Shown one piece after another: positions 33,353-42,342 of a stretch of 45,966 nt of DNA. The notes beneath the pieces are model-generated. The model was given only the letters and a program-made list of their open reading frames with translations, did no database searches and was not told where the DNA came from. This DNA comes from Deltaproteobacteria bacterium HGW-Deltaproteobacteria-3 (GTDB lineage: Bacteria; Desulfobacterota; Desulfobulbia; Desulfobulbales; Desulfurivibrionaceae): positions 1-45,966 of the forward strand of contig PHAW01000005.1 of NCBI GenBank assembly GCA_002841785.1, in the 5' to 3' direction. The position numbers were made by a program, and so were the translations under genes. Numbering within the stretch: position 1 is the first letter of the stretch; each line of letters begins with the position of its first letter.

Positions 33353-34210
33353 ATGACCACCATTGATTTCAACGCCCAGCGCCTTGATCACGCCAAGCAG
33401 ATCGTCAGCAAGATCAAGCTGCCGGCCCAGCCCACCATCGTCATCGAGATCATCGCCAGTCTGGTTACCCAGGACGCCTCCATAAGCGCCAAGGTCATCA
33501 ACGTCATCAACTCCCCGTTTTTCGGCCTGGCCAACAAGTGCGAGTCCATTGTCAAGGCCCTCACCTACATGGGGCTGGAAAATTTCCGTAAGGTGGTTCT
33601 CACCGCCTGCCTGCAGGATGCCTTGGGCGGCGGCACCGCATCGGACAAGATTTTCTGGGATCATTCCCTGCACACCGCCGTGGCGGCGGAAGCCCTGGCC
33701 AAGACCATGCGCGGCATCCTGACCTCCGCGGACATCACCCCGGACATGGCCTACATGGCCGGGTTGTTCCACGACTGCGCCATCCCGATGCTGCTCAAGC
33801 GCAATTCGGCATATCAGACATTCACCCATGCCGCCCTCAGCCATAAGCGCGACATCATCCAGGAGGAAGATGCGCTGGTCGGCTCGGACCATTGCGTGGT
33901 GGGGGGGCTGCTGGCCAAGACCTGGTCGCTGCCCGAGGCGGTGTGCAAGACCATCATCCACCACCACACCTCCAACCTCGCCGGTCAGGGCGCCGTGCCG
34001 GAAAAGCTCATCGCCCTGATCAAGGTGGCCGACTTCATCGCCTACACCTTTGGCTATTCCATCGGCTTGATGGATCGGATCATCGACAACGAATGGGATC
34101 CGGAGGAATGGAGCGAACTCAACGAAGGGGTGATGCAGGAACTGCATCTGGGGCCGGACGACCTCATCGACATGAAGGATAGCATCTTCGACCAGCTCTG
34201 CGCTCAGTGA
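33353..34210 (+). CDS. HDOD domain signalling protein
   Basis: This encodes 285 residues. The HDOD core is recognised from LPAQPTIVIEIIASLVTQDASISAKVINVINSPFFGL, LTYMGLENFRKVVLTACL, and the metal-like GLFHDCAIPMLL (HD). A later HHHTSN and ALIKVADFIAY also fit HD-superfamily histidines. HDOD proteins regulate motility, c-di-GMP turnover or stress responses by protein contact. It converges on the YecA/SEC-C gene. Confidence 0.92.
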   Translation: MTTIDFNAQRLDHAKQIVSKIKLPAQPTIVIEIIASLVTQDASISAKVINVINSPFFGLANKCESIVKALTYMGLENFRKVVLTACLQDALGGGTASDKIFWDHSLHTAVAAEALAKTMRGILTSADITPDMAYMAGLFHDCAIPMLLKRNSAYQTFTHAALSHKRDIIQEEDALVGSDHCVVGGLLAKTWSLPEAVCKTIIHHHTSNLAGQGAVPEKLIALIKVADFIAYTFGYSIGLMDRIIDNEWDPEEWSELNEGVMQELHLGPDDLIDMKDSIFDQLCAQ

Positions 34211-34224
34211 TCCACGAGCGGGCG

Positions 34225-34252
34225 CTGCGTTTTTTTTCGAAAAAAAGCGCAG
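34225..34252. terminator. Bidirectional terminator between HDOD and SEC-C genes
   Basis: CTGCG followed by eight T (34225-34237) pairs through a short CG loop with seven A and GCGCAG (34240-34252). T runs lie on both strands between the convergent genes. Confidence 0.7.
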
Positions 34253-34295
34253 GCCGGCCAGGAAATCGATCCGGGCGGTGTCCCGCCCGCCCGTC

Positions 34296-35018
<723 letters not shown>

Positions 35019-35036
35019 GGTGTATTCCTCCTGATT

Positions 35037-36776
35037 TCAGGCAACCAGAAGCTGCTGGAACATGGCGTCGATCAGCTTTTCGCTCTGCTGCTGGGACTGG
35101 GTGAGTGTGGCCTTGAGCTGGTCGCAGAGGGCCATGAGTTCATCGATCTTGGCGACGATGCGGTGTTGTTCGGCGAGAGGGGGAATCGGAGCAGGATACT
35201 TCCTTAACATTCCTAATGACACAAATGATTGCACTCCACCAGCAGCCTCTGCTTTCATATTATTTGAAGCAATTGATAAAAACTTGCACAAATATTCTGG
35301 TACAGAAAATTGTTTCACATAGTACTTAAAAATGGCGACATTCTTAATGCTAAAATCATCTTCTATATCAACGATCACAGGATTACCAATACTACCTATC
35401 ATTGCAAACAAGATGTCAAATTTATCGACACCAGATCGCTCCTTAATTTGAAGGTGATCTTTTTCCGAAATGAATTTGATTTCTGTTAAGTCCAGTTTTC
35501 CAGAGGAAAGATTTTTGCTGGTTACTAAAGGGTACCCTTGGGGTACATACCTAGGAGTGTCATGGGTCCCGTCTCGGACATCATAAACGTCATTTAGCCT
35601 TGCCCAAACCCACCCTTCCGGCACTTCAAACAGCTTTTCCGCATCGCTAATTTCCGGCAAGGGCTTCTGCTTTTTAATCTTCCCTTCCTTGATGAGCCGA
35701 GCTTTTTCCTTGGCGATTTTTTCCAGCAACACGCTAGCCGGTTCGTCGTTGGGGTCTTGGGGCACGAGTTTACCCTGGACTGCGAGTTGGAGGATGCTCT
35801 GTTTGAGCTGGTCGATGGACTCTTCGGTTGTGAACAGGGTGTCGAAATGGCCGGCGATGCGGTGCCAGGCCTCGGCAAATTCCTGATGATCGGCGGCAGT
35901 GGTGAGGGTGGCGAGCAGGTTTTCCACCAGGGTTTGGTGGGTGGCGCTGCTGTCACCCTGTTGCTGTTCCAGCCGGTCGCAGAGGGCCATGAGTCCATCG
36001 ACCTTGGCGACGATGCGATGTTGTTCGGCAAGGGGGGGTAATGCAAAAACAATATTCTTGATTTGAACCGTGCTTAAATTTGGTATCGCACTCCCCATAG
36101 ATTTAGCTAAATTCTCAACAATTTTAGTTGTAAGAGGGTAGAAGAGATACTCAACATCCAAGCAGTATGGTGAAATTTTCCCAACGCGCTGATTTATATA
36201 AAAAATTTCATCAGTTCTGTTAAAGCCCAACTTTCCAGTTGTCGCACCAGACATTGCGATTAGCAAATCACCTTTGATAACTTTGAAAAAATCATCAAGG
36301 CCGGCAACAACATCTTCTTTGACTCGTGACATCGAACCATTTGTTAATTCACCGTTTTGAATATCTCCTATTTTGACAATACCTATCCCTGTCTCAACAA
36401 AATCACTACTTTTAAAGGCAAACCCATTTACAAAATCAGAAACTTCGCCAAGCCTTGCCCATTTCCACCCCGGCGGCAACTCAAACGGGTTTTCCTCTTC
36501 GCTGATCTTCGGCAACGGCTTCTGCTTTTTGATCTTCCCTTCCTTGATCAGCCGATTTTTCTCCTTTTCGATTTTCTCCAGCAGCACGCTGGCCGGTTCG
36601 TCGTTGGGGTCCTGGTCCACCAGCATGCCGCGCACGGCCAGTTCCAGAATCAGCTCCCGTAGCTTCTTGATTCCATAGGGGCTTCGATTCGCCGCACTGA
36701 CGCGGCCCCGGCCGCCATTGGCTTTGGTTACCGGGGCAGCGGTCCAGATATCGAGATGATCGGCAATCAAATGCAT
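35037..36776 (-). CDS. hsdS: Type I restriction-modification specificity subunit
   Basis: This encodes 579 residues with two target-recognition domains separated by conserved helices. The first conserved block is DQDPNDEPASVLLEKIEKEK, and it recurs as PQDPNDEPASVLLEKIAKEK. Each is followed by GKIKKQKPLP and a TRD opening with (F/L)E(L/V)P-x-GW. Both TRDs end with PPLAEQHRIVAK(V/I)D-LMALCD. The two halves are direct protein repeats. HsdS dictates the bipartite target sequence of the HsdR-HsdM-HsdS complex. The TRD segments (about 35190-35600 and 36050-36450) are AT-rich against a GC-rich frame, a mark of domain exchange. Confidence 0.95.
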   Translation of the reverse strand: MHLIADHLDIWTAAPVTKANGGRGRVSAANRSPYGIKKLRELILELAVRGMLVDQDPNDEPASVLLEKIEKEKNRLIKEGKIKKQKPLPKISEEENPFELPPGWKWARLGEVSDFVNGFAFKSSDFVETGIGIVKIGDIQNGELTNGSMSRVKEDVVAGLDDFFKVIKGDLLIAMSGATTGKLGFNRTDEIFYINQRVGKISPYCLDVEYLFYPLTTKIVENLAKSMGSAIPNLSTVQIKNIVFALPPLAEQHRIVAKVDGLMALCDRLEQQQGDSSATHQTLVENLLATLTTAADHQEFAEAWHRIAGHFDTLFTTEESIDQLKQSILQLAVQGKLVPQDPNDEPASVLLEKIAKEKARLIKEGKIKKQKPLPEISDAEKLFEVPEGWVWARLNDVYDVRDGTHDTPRYVPQGYPLVTSKNLSSGKLDLTEIKFISEKDHLQIKERSGVDKFDILFAMIGSIGNPVIVDIEDDFSIKNVAIFKYYVKQFSVPEYLCKFLSIASNNMKAEAAGGVQSFVSLGMLRKYPAPIPPLAEQHRIVAKIDELMALCDQLKATLTQSQQQSEKLIDAMFQQLLVA

Positions 36777-36802
36777 AATGATGAATGGAGAATGAAGAAT
36801 TG
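36777..36802 (+). repeat. Short interspersed repeat copy 1 (AATGGAGAATGAAGAAT type)
   Basis: AATGATGAATGGAGAATGAAG plus AATTG. Same family as the copies at 37815, 39303, 39404 and 39780. Here it lies on the plus strand between the hsdS start and the rhuM-fic stop. With copy 2 it forms an inverted pair around rhuM-fic. Confidence 0.75.
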
Positions 36803-36818
36803 TAAGTGTTGGGAAATC

Positions 36819-37844
36819 TCAGCCATTGCCCGCACCAGAAGCAAGAAGATTCAGGATCAGACGGACCAGCAGATCCTTCTGCCTGGGATCGCTTTCCGCG
36901 ATCAGCAGGGCCAGGGCGACCAGGCCGTTGTCGTTGATGCCGGATTGGTCGAGCAGGTTGTTTTCCCGCAGGAAGAGCAGAAAGAGAAAGGAGCCGATGC
37001 GTTTGTTGCCGTCGCTGAAGGGGTGGTCCTTGATGACGAAGTAGAGGAGATGGGCCGCCTTTTCCTCGACGCTGGGGTAAAGATCCCGGCCGCCGAAGGT
37101 CTGGTCGAGATTGCCGAGGATGGCCTGGAGAGCGTGCTCCCGCTCCCGGCCGAACAGGTCGGTGGCCTCGCCCCGGCCGGCCAGATCGGAATGCAGGGCG
37201 GTGATGGCTGCCCGGGCCTGGTGATAAGCAAGGGATTTCCCCGCGCCGTGCCGATCCTTGGGCAGCTCCAACCTGTCTTCATCGTATTGCAGAAGCAGCG
37301 ACCAGGACTTGGCATAGCGGCTCACCACCTCCAGAACCGCCTTGCCCTCGTCGGTTATCAAATCATGGCGCTGCAAGGTCCGGGAAAGAAGAGCAACCGC
37401 CTCTTCCATCTCGGCGAGCCCCTTCTCGGCCAGACGGCGCTGGTTCACCGTATAGCCCTGGACGAGATGCTGCTTCAAAACATTGGTGGCCCAGATGCGG
37501 AACTGGGTGCCGCGGAGCGATTTGACCCGGTAGCCGACGGAGATGACCACATCCAGATTGTAGTGCTTTGTGCGATAGCTCTTTCCATCCGCGGCAGTTG
37601 TCAAGCATTCCTTGACCACTGCCTGCTCGGGCAACTCTCCCTCTTTGAAGATATTGCGGATATGGAGGCTGATATTCTGTTTGGTCTTGTCGAACAGTTC
37701 CACCATCTGGGCTTGAGTCAGCCAGACCGTCTCATCGGCAATCTGGACATCCAGCCGTGTCTGCCCGTCATTCGTCTGATAGAGGATCACCTCGCCATGG
37801 GCGGGCTGCCCGAAATTCTGCATTCTCAATTCTTCATTCTTCAT
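36819..37844 (-). CDS. RhuM-Fic/Doc fusion protein inside the hsd operon
   Basis: This encodes 341 residues. The N-terminal part (ADETVWLTQAQMVELFDKTKQNISLHIRNIFKEGEL, HYNLDVVISVGYRVKS, GTQFRIWA) is the virulence RhuM domain. The C-terminal half has HPFSDGNKRIGSFLF, a Doc-type Fic motif with Lys in place of the second Gly. Fic proteins AMPylate and Doc phosphorylates target proteins (e.g. EF-Tu). It starts within a repeat copy, and its ATG overlaps the hsdM stop (ATGA), so it is translated as part of the operon. It probably is a toxin or phage-sensing partner of the R-M system. Confidence 0.9.
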   Translation of the reverse strand: MKNEELRMQNFGQPAHGEVILYQTNDGQTRLDVQIADETVWLTQAQMVELFDKTKQNISLHIRNIFKEGELPEQAVVKECLTTAADGKSYRTKHYNLDVVISVGYRVKSLRGTQFRIWATNVLKQHLVQGYTVNQRRLAEKGLAEMEEAVALLSRTLQRHDLITDEGKAVLEVVSRYAKSWSLLLQYDEDRLELPKDRHGAGKSLAYHQARAAITALHSDLAGRGEATDLFGREREHALQAILGNLDQTFGGRDLYPSVEEKAAHLLYFVIKDHPFSDGNKRIGSFLFLLFLRENNLLDQSGINDNGLVALALLIAESDPRQKDLLVRLILNLLASGAGNG

Positions 37845-37849
37845 TTTTC
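37815..37849 (-). repeat. Short interspersed repeat copy 2 (supplies the RhuM-Fic start)
   Basis: Minus-strand copy reading ATGAAGAATGAAGAATTGAG plus AATGCAGAAT. It supplies codons MKNEELRMQN of rhuM-fic and contains the hsdM stop. Confidence 0.8.
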
Positions 37850-39289
37850 CCTACCCAGACAACCCATGAGTTCCCTCTTCAAAGCCTCCCGAGTCTCTGT
37901 CACCTCAGCCTGAAGCTTGCGATATTTTCTCAGCAGCTCATCGGGATCGTGGCTCTCAATTTCGCCGACATGGGGGTTCTTGACATCCAGGTTGTAGCCG
38001 GAAGCCTTGATCTGCCCGATGTCCACCTTCCAGGCGTGTTCGTTTTCCTCCCGGTTTTCCCACCAACCCTTTTCCGGCCCGAACTCCTCGATGCGCATGG
38101 GCTTGGTCTTGGAGTAGGACTTGCAGCCTGCCGGATAGGGGTGCTCGTAGTACCAGATCTTCCTGGTCGGCGTGCCTTTGACAAAGAAGAGCAGGTTGGT
38201 CTTGATGCCGGTGTAGGGGCTGAACACCCCGTTGGGCAGCCGGACAATGGTGTGCAGGTTGCACTCGTCAAGCAGCTTTTCCTTGATCCTGGTCTTGACC
38301 CCCTCGCCGAACAGGGTGCCGTCCGGCAGGACGATGGCGGCCCGGCCGCCGTCCTTCAAGAGATGCATGATCAGGAGCAGGAAGAGATCGGCGGTTTCGC
38401 GGGTGCGGAAGGCGGCCGGGAAGTTCCCCTCGATGCCGTCCTCCTCCATGCCGCCGAAGGGCGGGTTGGTGATCACCACGTCCACCCGCTCCTTGGGGCT
38501 GTAGTCGCGCAGGGGCCGGGCCAGGGTATTGTTGTGGCGGATATTGGAAGGTACCTCGATGCCGTGCAACAGCATGTTGGTGGTGCACAACAGATGCGGC
38601 AGGGCCTTTTTCTCCACCCCATGAATCTGCTGCTGCAAGACCTGCTCGCCGGCCGCGGTGTTGACGTATTTGGCCCGAATGTGCTCGATGGTGCAGGTGA
38701 GAAAGCCGCCGGTGCCGCAGGCCGGGTCCAGCACCTTTTCGCCGAGCCTGGGGTCGATCATATCGACCATGAACCGGGTCACGGCGCGGGGGGTGTAGAA
38801 TTCCCCGGCGTTGCCGGCGGACTGCAAGTCTTTCAATATCTTTTCATAGATATCGCCGAACTGGTGACGGTCGGCGGAACGGTTGAAGCTGATCTCCTCG
38901 ATCTTGTTGATCACCTGCCGGATCAGGGTGCCGTTTTTCATGTAGTTGTAGGCATCCTCAAAGACGGTGCGCACCACCAGCCCCCGGCCGTTGGTGGTGG
39001 AGGTGATCGGGATATCCTTGAGCGCCTTGAACAATTCGTTGTTGATGAACTCCAGCAGCTCTTCACCGGTCATGCCCTCCGGGTCGGCGGCCCAGTTGCG
39101 CCAACGCAGCCGCTCGGGGATCGGCGACTTGTAACGGTCGCCCAGCAGTTCCAGCTCCTGTTCCTGATCGTCGAAGATCTTTAAAAAAAACATCCAGACC
39201 AGTTGCCCGATGCGCTGGGCGTCGCCGTCAACCCCGGCGTCCTTGCGCATGATGTCCTGGATGGATTTGATGACGTTACCGATTGACAT
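37841..39289 (-). CDS. hsdM: Type I restriction-modification methyltransferase subunit
   Basis: This encodes 482 residues. ATG 39289 (MSIGNVIKSIQDIMRKD) is chosen because AAAGG lies seven bases upstream; the frame continues upstream only through repeat-derived sequence. The HsdM N-terminal domain is followed by SAM motif I DPACGTGGFL and catalytic motif IV NPPFGG of an N6-adenine methyltransferase (gamma class). It modifies the host's own target to protect it. Its stop overlaps rhuM-fic by 4 nt. Confidence 0.96.
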   Translation of the reverse strand: MSIGNVIKSIQDIMRKDAGVDGDAQRIGQLVWMFFLKIFDDQEQELELLGDRYKSPIPERLRWRNWAADPEGMTGEELLEFINNELFKALKDIPITSTTNGRGLVVRTVFEDAYNYMKNGTLIRQVINKIEEISFNRSADRHQFGDIYEKILKDLQSAGNAGEFYTPRAVTRFMVDMIDPRLGEKVLDPACGTGGFLTCTIEHIRAKYVNTAAGEQVLQQQIHGVEKKALPHLLCTTNMLLHGIEVPSNIRHNNTLARPLRDYSPKERVDVVITNPPFGGMEEDGIEGNFPAAFRTRETADLFLLLIMHLLKDGGRAAIVLPDGTLFGEGVKTRIKEKLLDECNLHTIVRLPNGVFSPYTGIKTNLLFFVKGTPTRKIWYYEHPYPAGCKSYSKTKPMRIEEFGPEKGWWENREENEHAWKVDIGQIKASGYNLDVKNPHVGEIESHDPDELLRKYRKLQAEVTETREALKRELMGCLGREK

Positions 39290-39302
39290 GGGAAACCTTT
39301 GG

Positions 39303-39335
39303 GAATGGAGAATTATGAATGCAGAATGTAGAATT
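39303..39335 (+). repeat. Short interspersed repeat copy 3 (upstream of hsdM)
   Basis: Plus-strand copy GAATGGAGAATTATGAATGC plus AGAATGTAGAATT. It forms an inverted pair with copy 4, separated by about 70 bases that hold no gene. Confidence 0.7.
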
Positions 39336-39403
39336 AACTGCGGTTGAAAGAGATCTCGTGCATCAGAAGAAGTAAACTCCTTGGTGTGTCCTTCCTGTTT
39401 TTT

Positions 39404-39438
39404 CCATTCTGCATTCTCCATTCATCCTTCTTCATTTT
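39404..39438 (-). repeat. Short interspersed repeat copy 4 (3' boundary of the helix-bundle gene)
   Basis: CCATTCTGCATTCTCCATTC then ATCCTTCTTCATTTT on the plus strand. It contains the stop codon of the four-helix-bundle gene and is nearly identical to, and in the same orientation as, copy 5. Confidence 0.85.
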
Positions 39439-39812
39439 AAATTTGCCTCGGCATTCTTGATGATGGTCGTGAAAATGGCGATCAGTTCTTGGGTTTCCTG
39501 GTGAAGCTCCGCAAGCTTTTGGACAGGAACCGTACCGCTTTCACCTATCAGCTCCAACCAGTAGCTGGTTTCGTCGAGCTCTTTCAGGCAGTCGCCCATT
39601 TTGGCAATAAATTCGGCTTTCGACCGTGCCCGGTCAGCCTCCCGATAATTCGCCCCCACCGAGGTGCCGGAGCGGAGCACCTGTTTGCCCATGACCTGTG
39701 AAGCAGTAGACTTAGGAAGGGCCGAATACATCCGGATCACCCGCAGAGCAAAGCTCTTGGTCCGGTCTTTCAAGTTTTTCCCATTCTGCATTCTCCATTC
39801 AACCTTCTTCAT
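39432..39812 (-). CDS. Four-helix bundle protein (S23/IVP family) inside the hsd operon
   Basis: This encodes 126 residues. The pattern TKSFALRVIRMYSALPKSTASQVMGKQVLRSGTSVGANYREADRARSKAEFIAKMGDCLKELDETSYWLEL is the S23-like four-helix bundle family, often encoded in rRNA intervening sequences and near mobile or R-M genes. The function is unknown. ATG 39812 is provided by a repeat copy, giving MKKVEWRMQNGKN; the stop lies inside another copy. It sits between hsdR (5-base gap upstream) and hsdM. Confidence 0.9.
   Translation of the reverse strand: MKKVEWRMQNGKNLKDRTKSFALRVIRMYSALPKSTASQVMGKQVLRSGTSVGANYREADRARSKAEFIAKMGDCLKELDETSYWLELIGESGTVPVQKLAELHQETQELIAIFTTIIKNAEANLK
39780..39812 (-). repeat. 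Short interspersed repeat copy 5 (5' boundary of the helix-bundle gene)
   Basis: CCCATTCTGCATTCTCCATT then CAACCTTCTTCATT on the plus strand, differing from copy 4 by only a few bases. It supplies the first codons of the four-helix-bundle gene. Copies 4 and 5 make direct repeats about 376 bases apart around that gene. Confidence 0.85.
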
Positions 39813-39817
39813 TACTT

Positions 39818-42187
39818 CTATGCCACTTCGTATAACCGGCACTCCAGCTCGCGCAGGGCCTGCTCGTACCCGCTCTTGCTGCCGAAGCTGTCGATGATTT
39901 CCTTGGGGGTGCCGAAGCGGTCCAGGGGATGGATCTTGAGGATCTGAATATCCTCGATGGCGGTGATCCCTTCATCGGCGTACTTGTCGAGGAGGGCATC
40001 CAATACCGCCTGGGCCTTGGCTGCATATTTGGTAAAGTAGTTGCGCTTGCGGACCTGTTCGGCCCGCTCCCTGCGGGTCAAGGGCGGCTGGCCAAAGGCG
40101 ACATGGCAGATCAGGTCGAAGGGGCCGTAATCGCGGCCCACCTCCTCGGAAAGCGCTTCGAGCAGAACGCCCTGTTCTTCCAGCTCTTCGATGATCGCCC
40201 GCTTCTTCTCGGAGCCGCTCCATTCCCGCAGGAAGTCATCCAGGGAAGAATACTTCCGGCTGATCGCCTTGCGGGAGTAATCCTTGAGCGATTCAGTGAT
40301 CAGCTTTCCGTCCTGGCCGTAATACTGCACCCGTTCGGAAACCACCAGCACTTCCACGTCATTGATGACATATCGGACCCGGGTGGGATCACTCTCGCCA
40401 TCAGGGGGGAAGGGGCCACCAATAATGCCGCCCTCTGAGTCCGGCTCGAAACCACCGGCACCTGGTTCATCATCCGCTTCATCCGGCGGCACCGGAGAAT
40501 CATCCGGGCCGGGTTGGTAGATCTGAACCGGGTCGCCGTCGAAATCTGGGTCGGCGAAAAGCTCGGTGGCCTTCCTGAAATCCATGATCGTGAAGTAGAG
40601 CTTGCCGTAATCCTCGTTGATTCGGGTGCCCCGGCCGATGATCTGCTTAAACGAGGTCATGGACTGGATGGATTGGTCGAGGACGATGAGCTTGCAGGTC
40701 TGGGCGTCCACCCCGGTGGACATCAGGCGCGAGGTGGTGGCGATGACCGGATACCGGCTTTCCGGATCGATGAAGTTGTCCAGTTCTGCTTTGCCCTCGT
40801 CGTTATCGCCGGTGATCCGCATCACATACTTGCGGCTTTCCGCATTGAGATCCGGGCTTTGGTTGACCATGGCCTGGCGCATCCGCTCGGCGTGGTCGAT
40901 ATTTTCGCAGAAGATGATGGTCTTGTCGTAACGGTTGGTGGCCGTGAGGAACTCGCTGACCTTGCGGGCCACCAAGGCGGTGCGTTGCTCCAGAATCAGG
41001 TTCTTGTCAAAATCCTTCTGGTTGTAAATCCGGTCTTCAACCTCCCGGCCGTACTTGTCGAGCTTGCCCTTCTCCGGGCGGTAGCCGATGAGGTCCTTGT
41101 CCAGATCGATCCGCACCACTTTGTAGGGGGCGAGGAATCCGTCTTCGATCCCCTGCTTGAGCGAGTAGGTATAGACCGGCTCGCCGAAGTAATGGATGTT
41201 GGAGATTTCCTTGGTTTCCCTGGGGGTGGCGGTGAGGCCGATCTGGGTGGCGGCGTTGAAGTATTCGAGGATCTCCCGCCAGGCCGAATCATCGGCGGCG
41301 CTGCCGCGATGGCACTCGTCAACGATGATCAGGTCGAAGAAATCGGGGGAGAACTGCCGGTAGATATTCTTCTCCTCCTCGGTGCCGGAAACCGCCTGAT
41401 AGAGGGCGAGATAGATCTCGTAGGACTTGTCCACCATGCGGTGCTTGACCTTGGTCATGGCCGGGCCGAAGGGCTTGAAATCGTTGACCATGGTCTGATC
41501 GATGAGGATGTTGCGGTCGGCCAGGTAGAGGATGCGCTTTCTGCTGCGGGATTTCCACAGCCGCCAGATGATCTGAAAGGCGGTATAGGTTTTGCCGGTG
41601 CCGGTGGCCATGACCAGCAGGATGCGATCCCGGCCTGTGGCGATGGCCTCGATGGTGCGGTTGATGGCGTTCAACTGATAGTAGCGCGGGTTCTTGTCGG
41701 TGCCGTCGAAGTGGTAATCCTGGGTGACCAGGGGTTCGCTGCTTTCGCCTATGCCCTTCCAGACGCAATAGCGCTGCCAGAGTTCGGCAGGAGTCGGAAA
41801 CCCGTGCAGGGGCAGTTCCCGTTCCACCACCCCGGAAGTGACGGTGCGGTCATGCTCCAGAAAAGTATCGCCGTTGGAGCTGTAGACAAAAGGCACATCG
41901 GCCAGTTCACCATAGGCCAGGGCCTGCGGCATGCCGGCCCCGACGGAATGGGAATTGTCCTTGGCCTCGATGATGGCGATGGGAATGTTCGGCTTGTAAT
42001 GAAGGATGTAATCGGCCCGTTTGATGGAGCCGCGCTTGACCAGACGCCCCCGGACCATGACCCGCCCGGCGGTAAGGGGAAATTCCTCGCGAATCTGGGT
42101 GTGGATATCCCAGCCTGCATCATTGGTCAGCGCCGGGGTGATGTACTTGGTGCAGATATCACGTTCAGATAGTGCTTTTTTGTTCAT
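39818..42187 (-). CDS. hsdR: Type I restriction-modification restriction/translocase subunit
   Basis: This encodes 789 residues from ATG 42187. The N-terminal nuclease core has [21 protein letters not shown] (PD-(D/E)xK type). The SF2 motor has Walker [17 protein letters not shown]-like [10 protein letters not shown]-like LTATPRE and motif [13 protein letters not shown]. The long acidic, Pro/Gly-rich linker (about residues 590-640) precedes the C-terminal HsdM/S-binding domain. This is an EcoEI-type HsdR. It is the first gene of the operon. Confidence 0.96.
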   Translation of the reverse strand: MNKKALSERDICTKYITPALTNDAGWDIHTQIREEFPLTAGRVMVRGRLVKRGSIKRADYILHYKPNIPIAIIEAKDNSHSVGAGMPQALAYGELADVPFVYSSNGDTFLEHDRTVTSGVVERELPLHGFPTPAELWQRYCVWKGIGESSEPLVTQDYHFDGTDKNPRYYQLNAINRTIEAIATGRDRILLVMATGTGKTYTAFQIIWRLWKSRSRKRILYLADRNILIDQTMVNDFKPFGPAMTKVKHRMVDKSYEIYLALYQAVSGTEEEKNIYRQFSPDFFDLIIVDECHRGSAADDSAWREILEYFNAATQIGLTATPRETKEISNIHYFGEPVYTYSLKQGIEDGFLAPYKVVRIDLDKDLIGYRPEKGKLDKYGREVEDRIYNQKDFDKNLILEQRTALVARKVSEFLTATNRYDKTIIFCENIDHAERMRQAMVNQSPDLNAESRKYVMRITGDNDEGKAELDNFIDPESRYPVIATTSRLMSTGVDAQTCKLIVLDQSIQSMTSFKQIIGRGTRINEDYGKLYFTIMDFRKATELFADPDFDGDPVQIYQPGPDDSPVPPDEADDEPGAGGFEPDSEGGIIGGPFPPDGESDPTRVRYVINDVEVLVVSERVQYYGQDGKLITESLKDYSRKAISRKYSSLDDFLREWSGSEKKRAIIEELEEQGVLLEALSEEVGRDYGPFDLICHVAFGQPPLTRRERAEQVRKRNYFTKYAAKAQAVLDALLDKYADEGITAIEDIQILKIHPLDRFGTPKEIIDSFGSKSGYEQALRELECRLYEVA

Positions 42188-42263
42188 AAGCAACCCACGG
42201 CCCGAGACGGTTTTGTCCTGACAAAAAGACGAAGAGGATCATCTCAGTGATATGGCAAAAAAT

Positions 42264-42278
42264 CAGTGGCGTCCACTG
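42264..42278. promoter_or_regulatory. 15-bp perfect palindrome upstream of hsdR
   Basis: CAGTGG-CGT-CCACTG has perfect 6-bp arms. It lies 77 bases before the hsdR start and 65 bases past the dus stop, on the side where the hsd promoter must be. It is a candidate operator. The whole gap 42188-42342 otherwise holds no gene. Confidence 0.45.
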
Positions 42279-42342
42279 GTTATTACCGTATTGCCCTCCA
42301 AATCACCTTTAAATTGCAAAAGGCTTAGAGTTTGCCCGCTGC

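Noticed and set aside
31528-33372. 614-residue minus-strand open frame opposite the P-type ATPase
   Set aside because: His/Gly/Gln-rich shadow of the ATPase.
36777-39812. CRISPR array suspected from the recurring short repeat
   Set aside because: Copies are irregularly spaced, in both orientations, diverged, and separated by genes rather than spacers; no cas genes.
40514-42172. 552-residue plus-strand open frame opposite hsdR
   Set aside because: Shadow of hsdR, which has all motor motifs.
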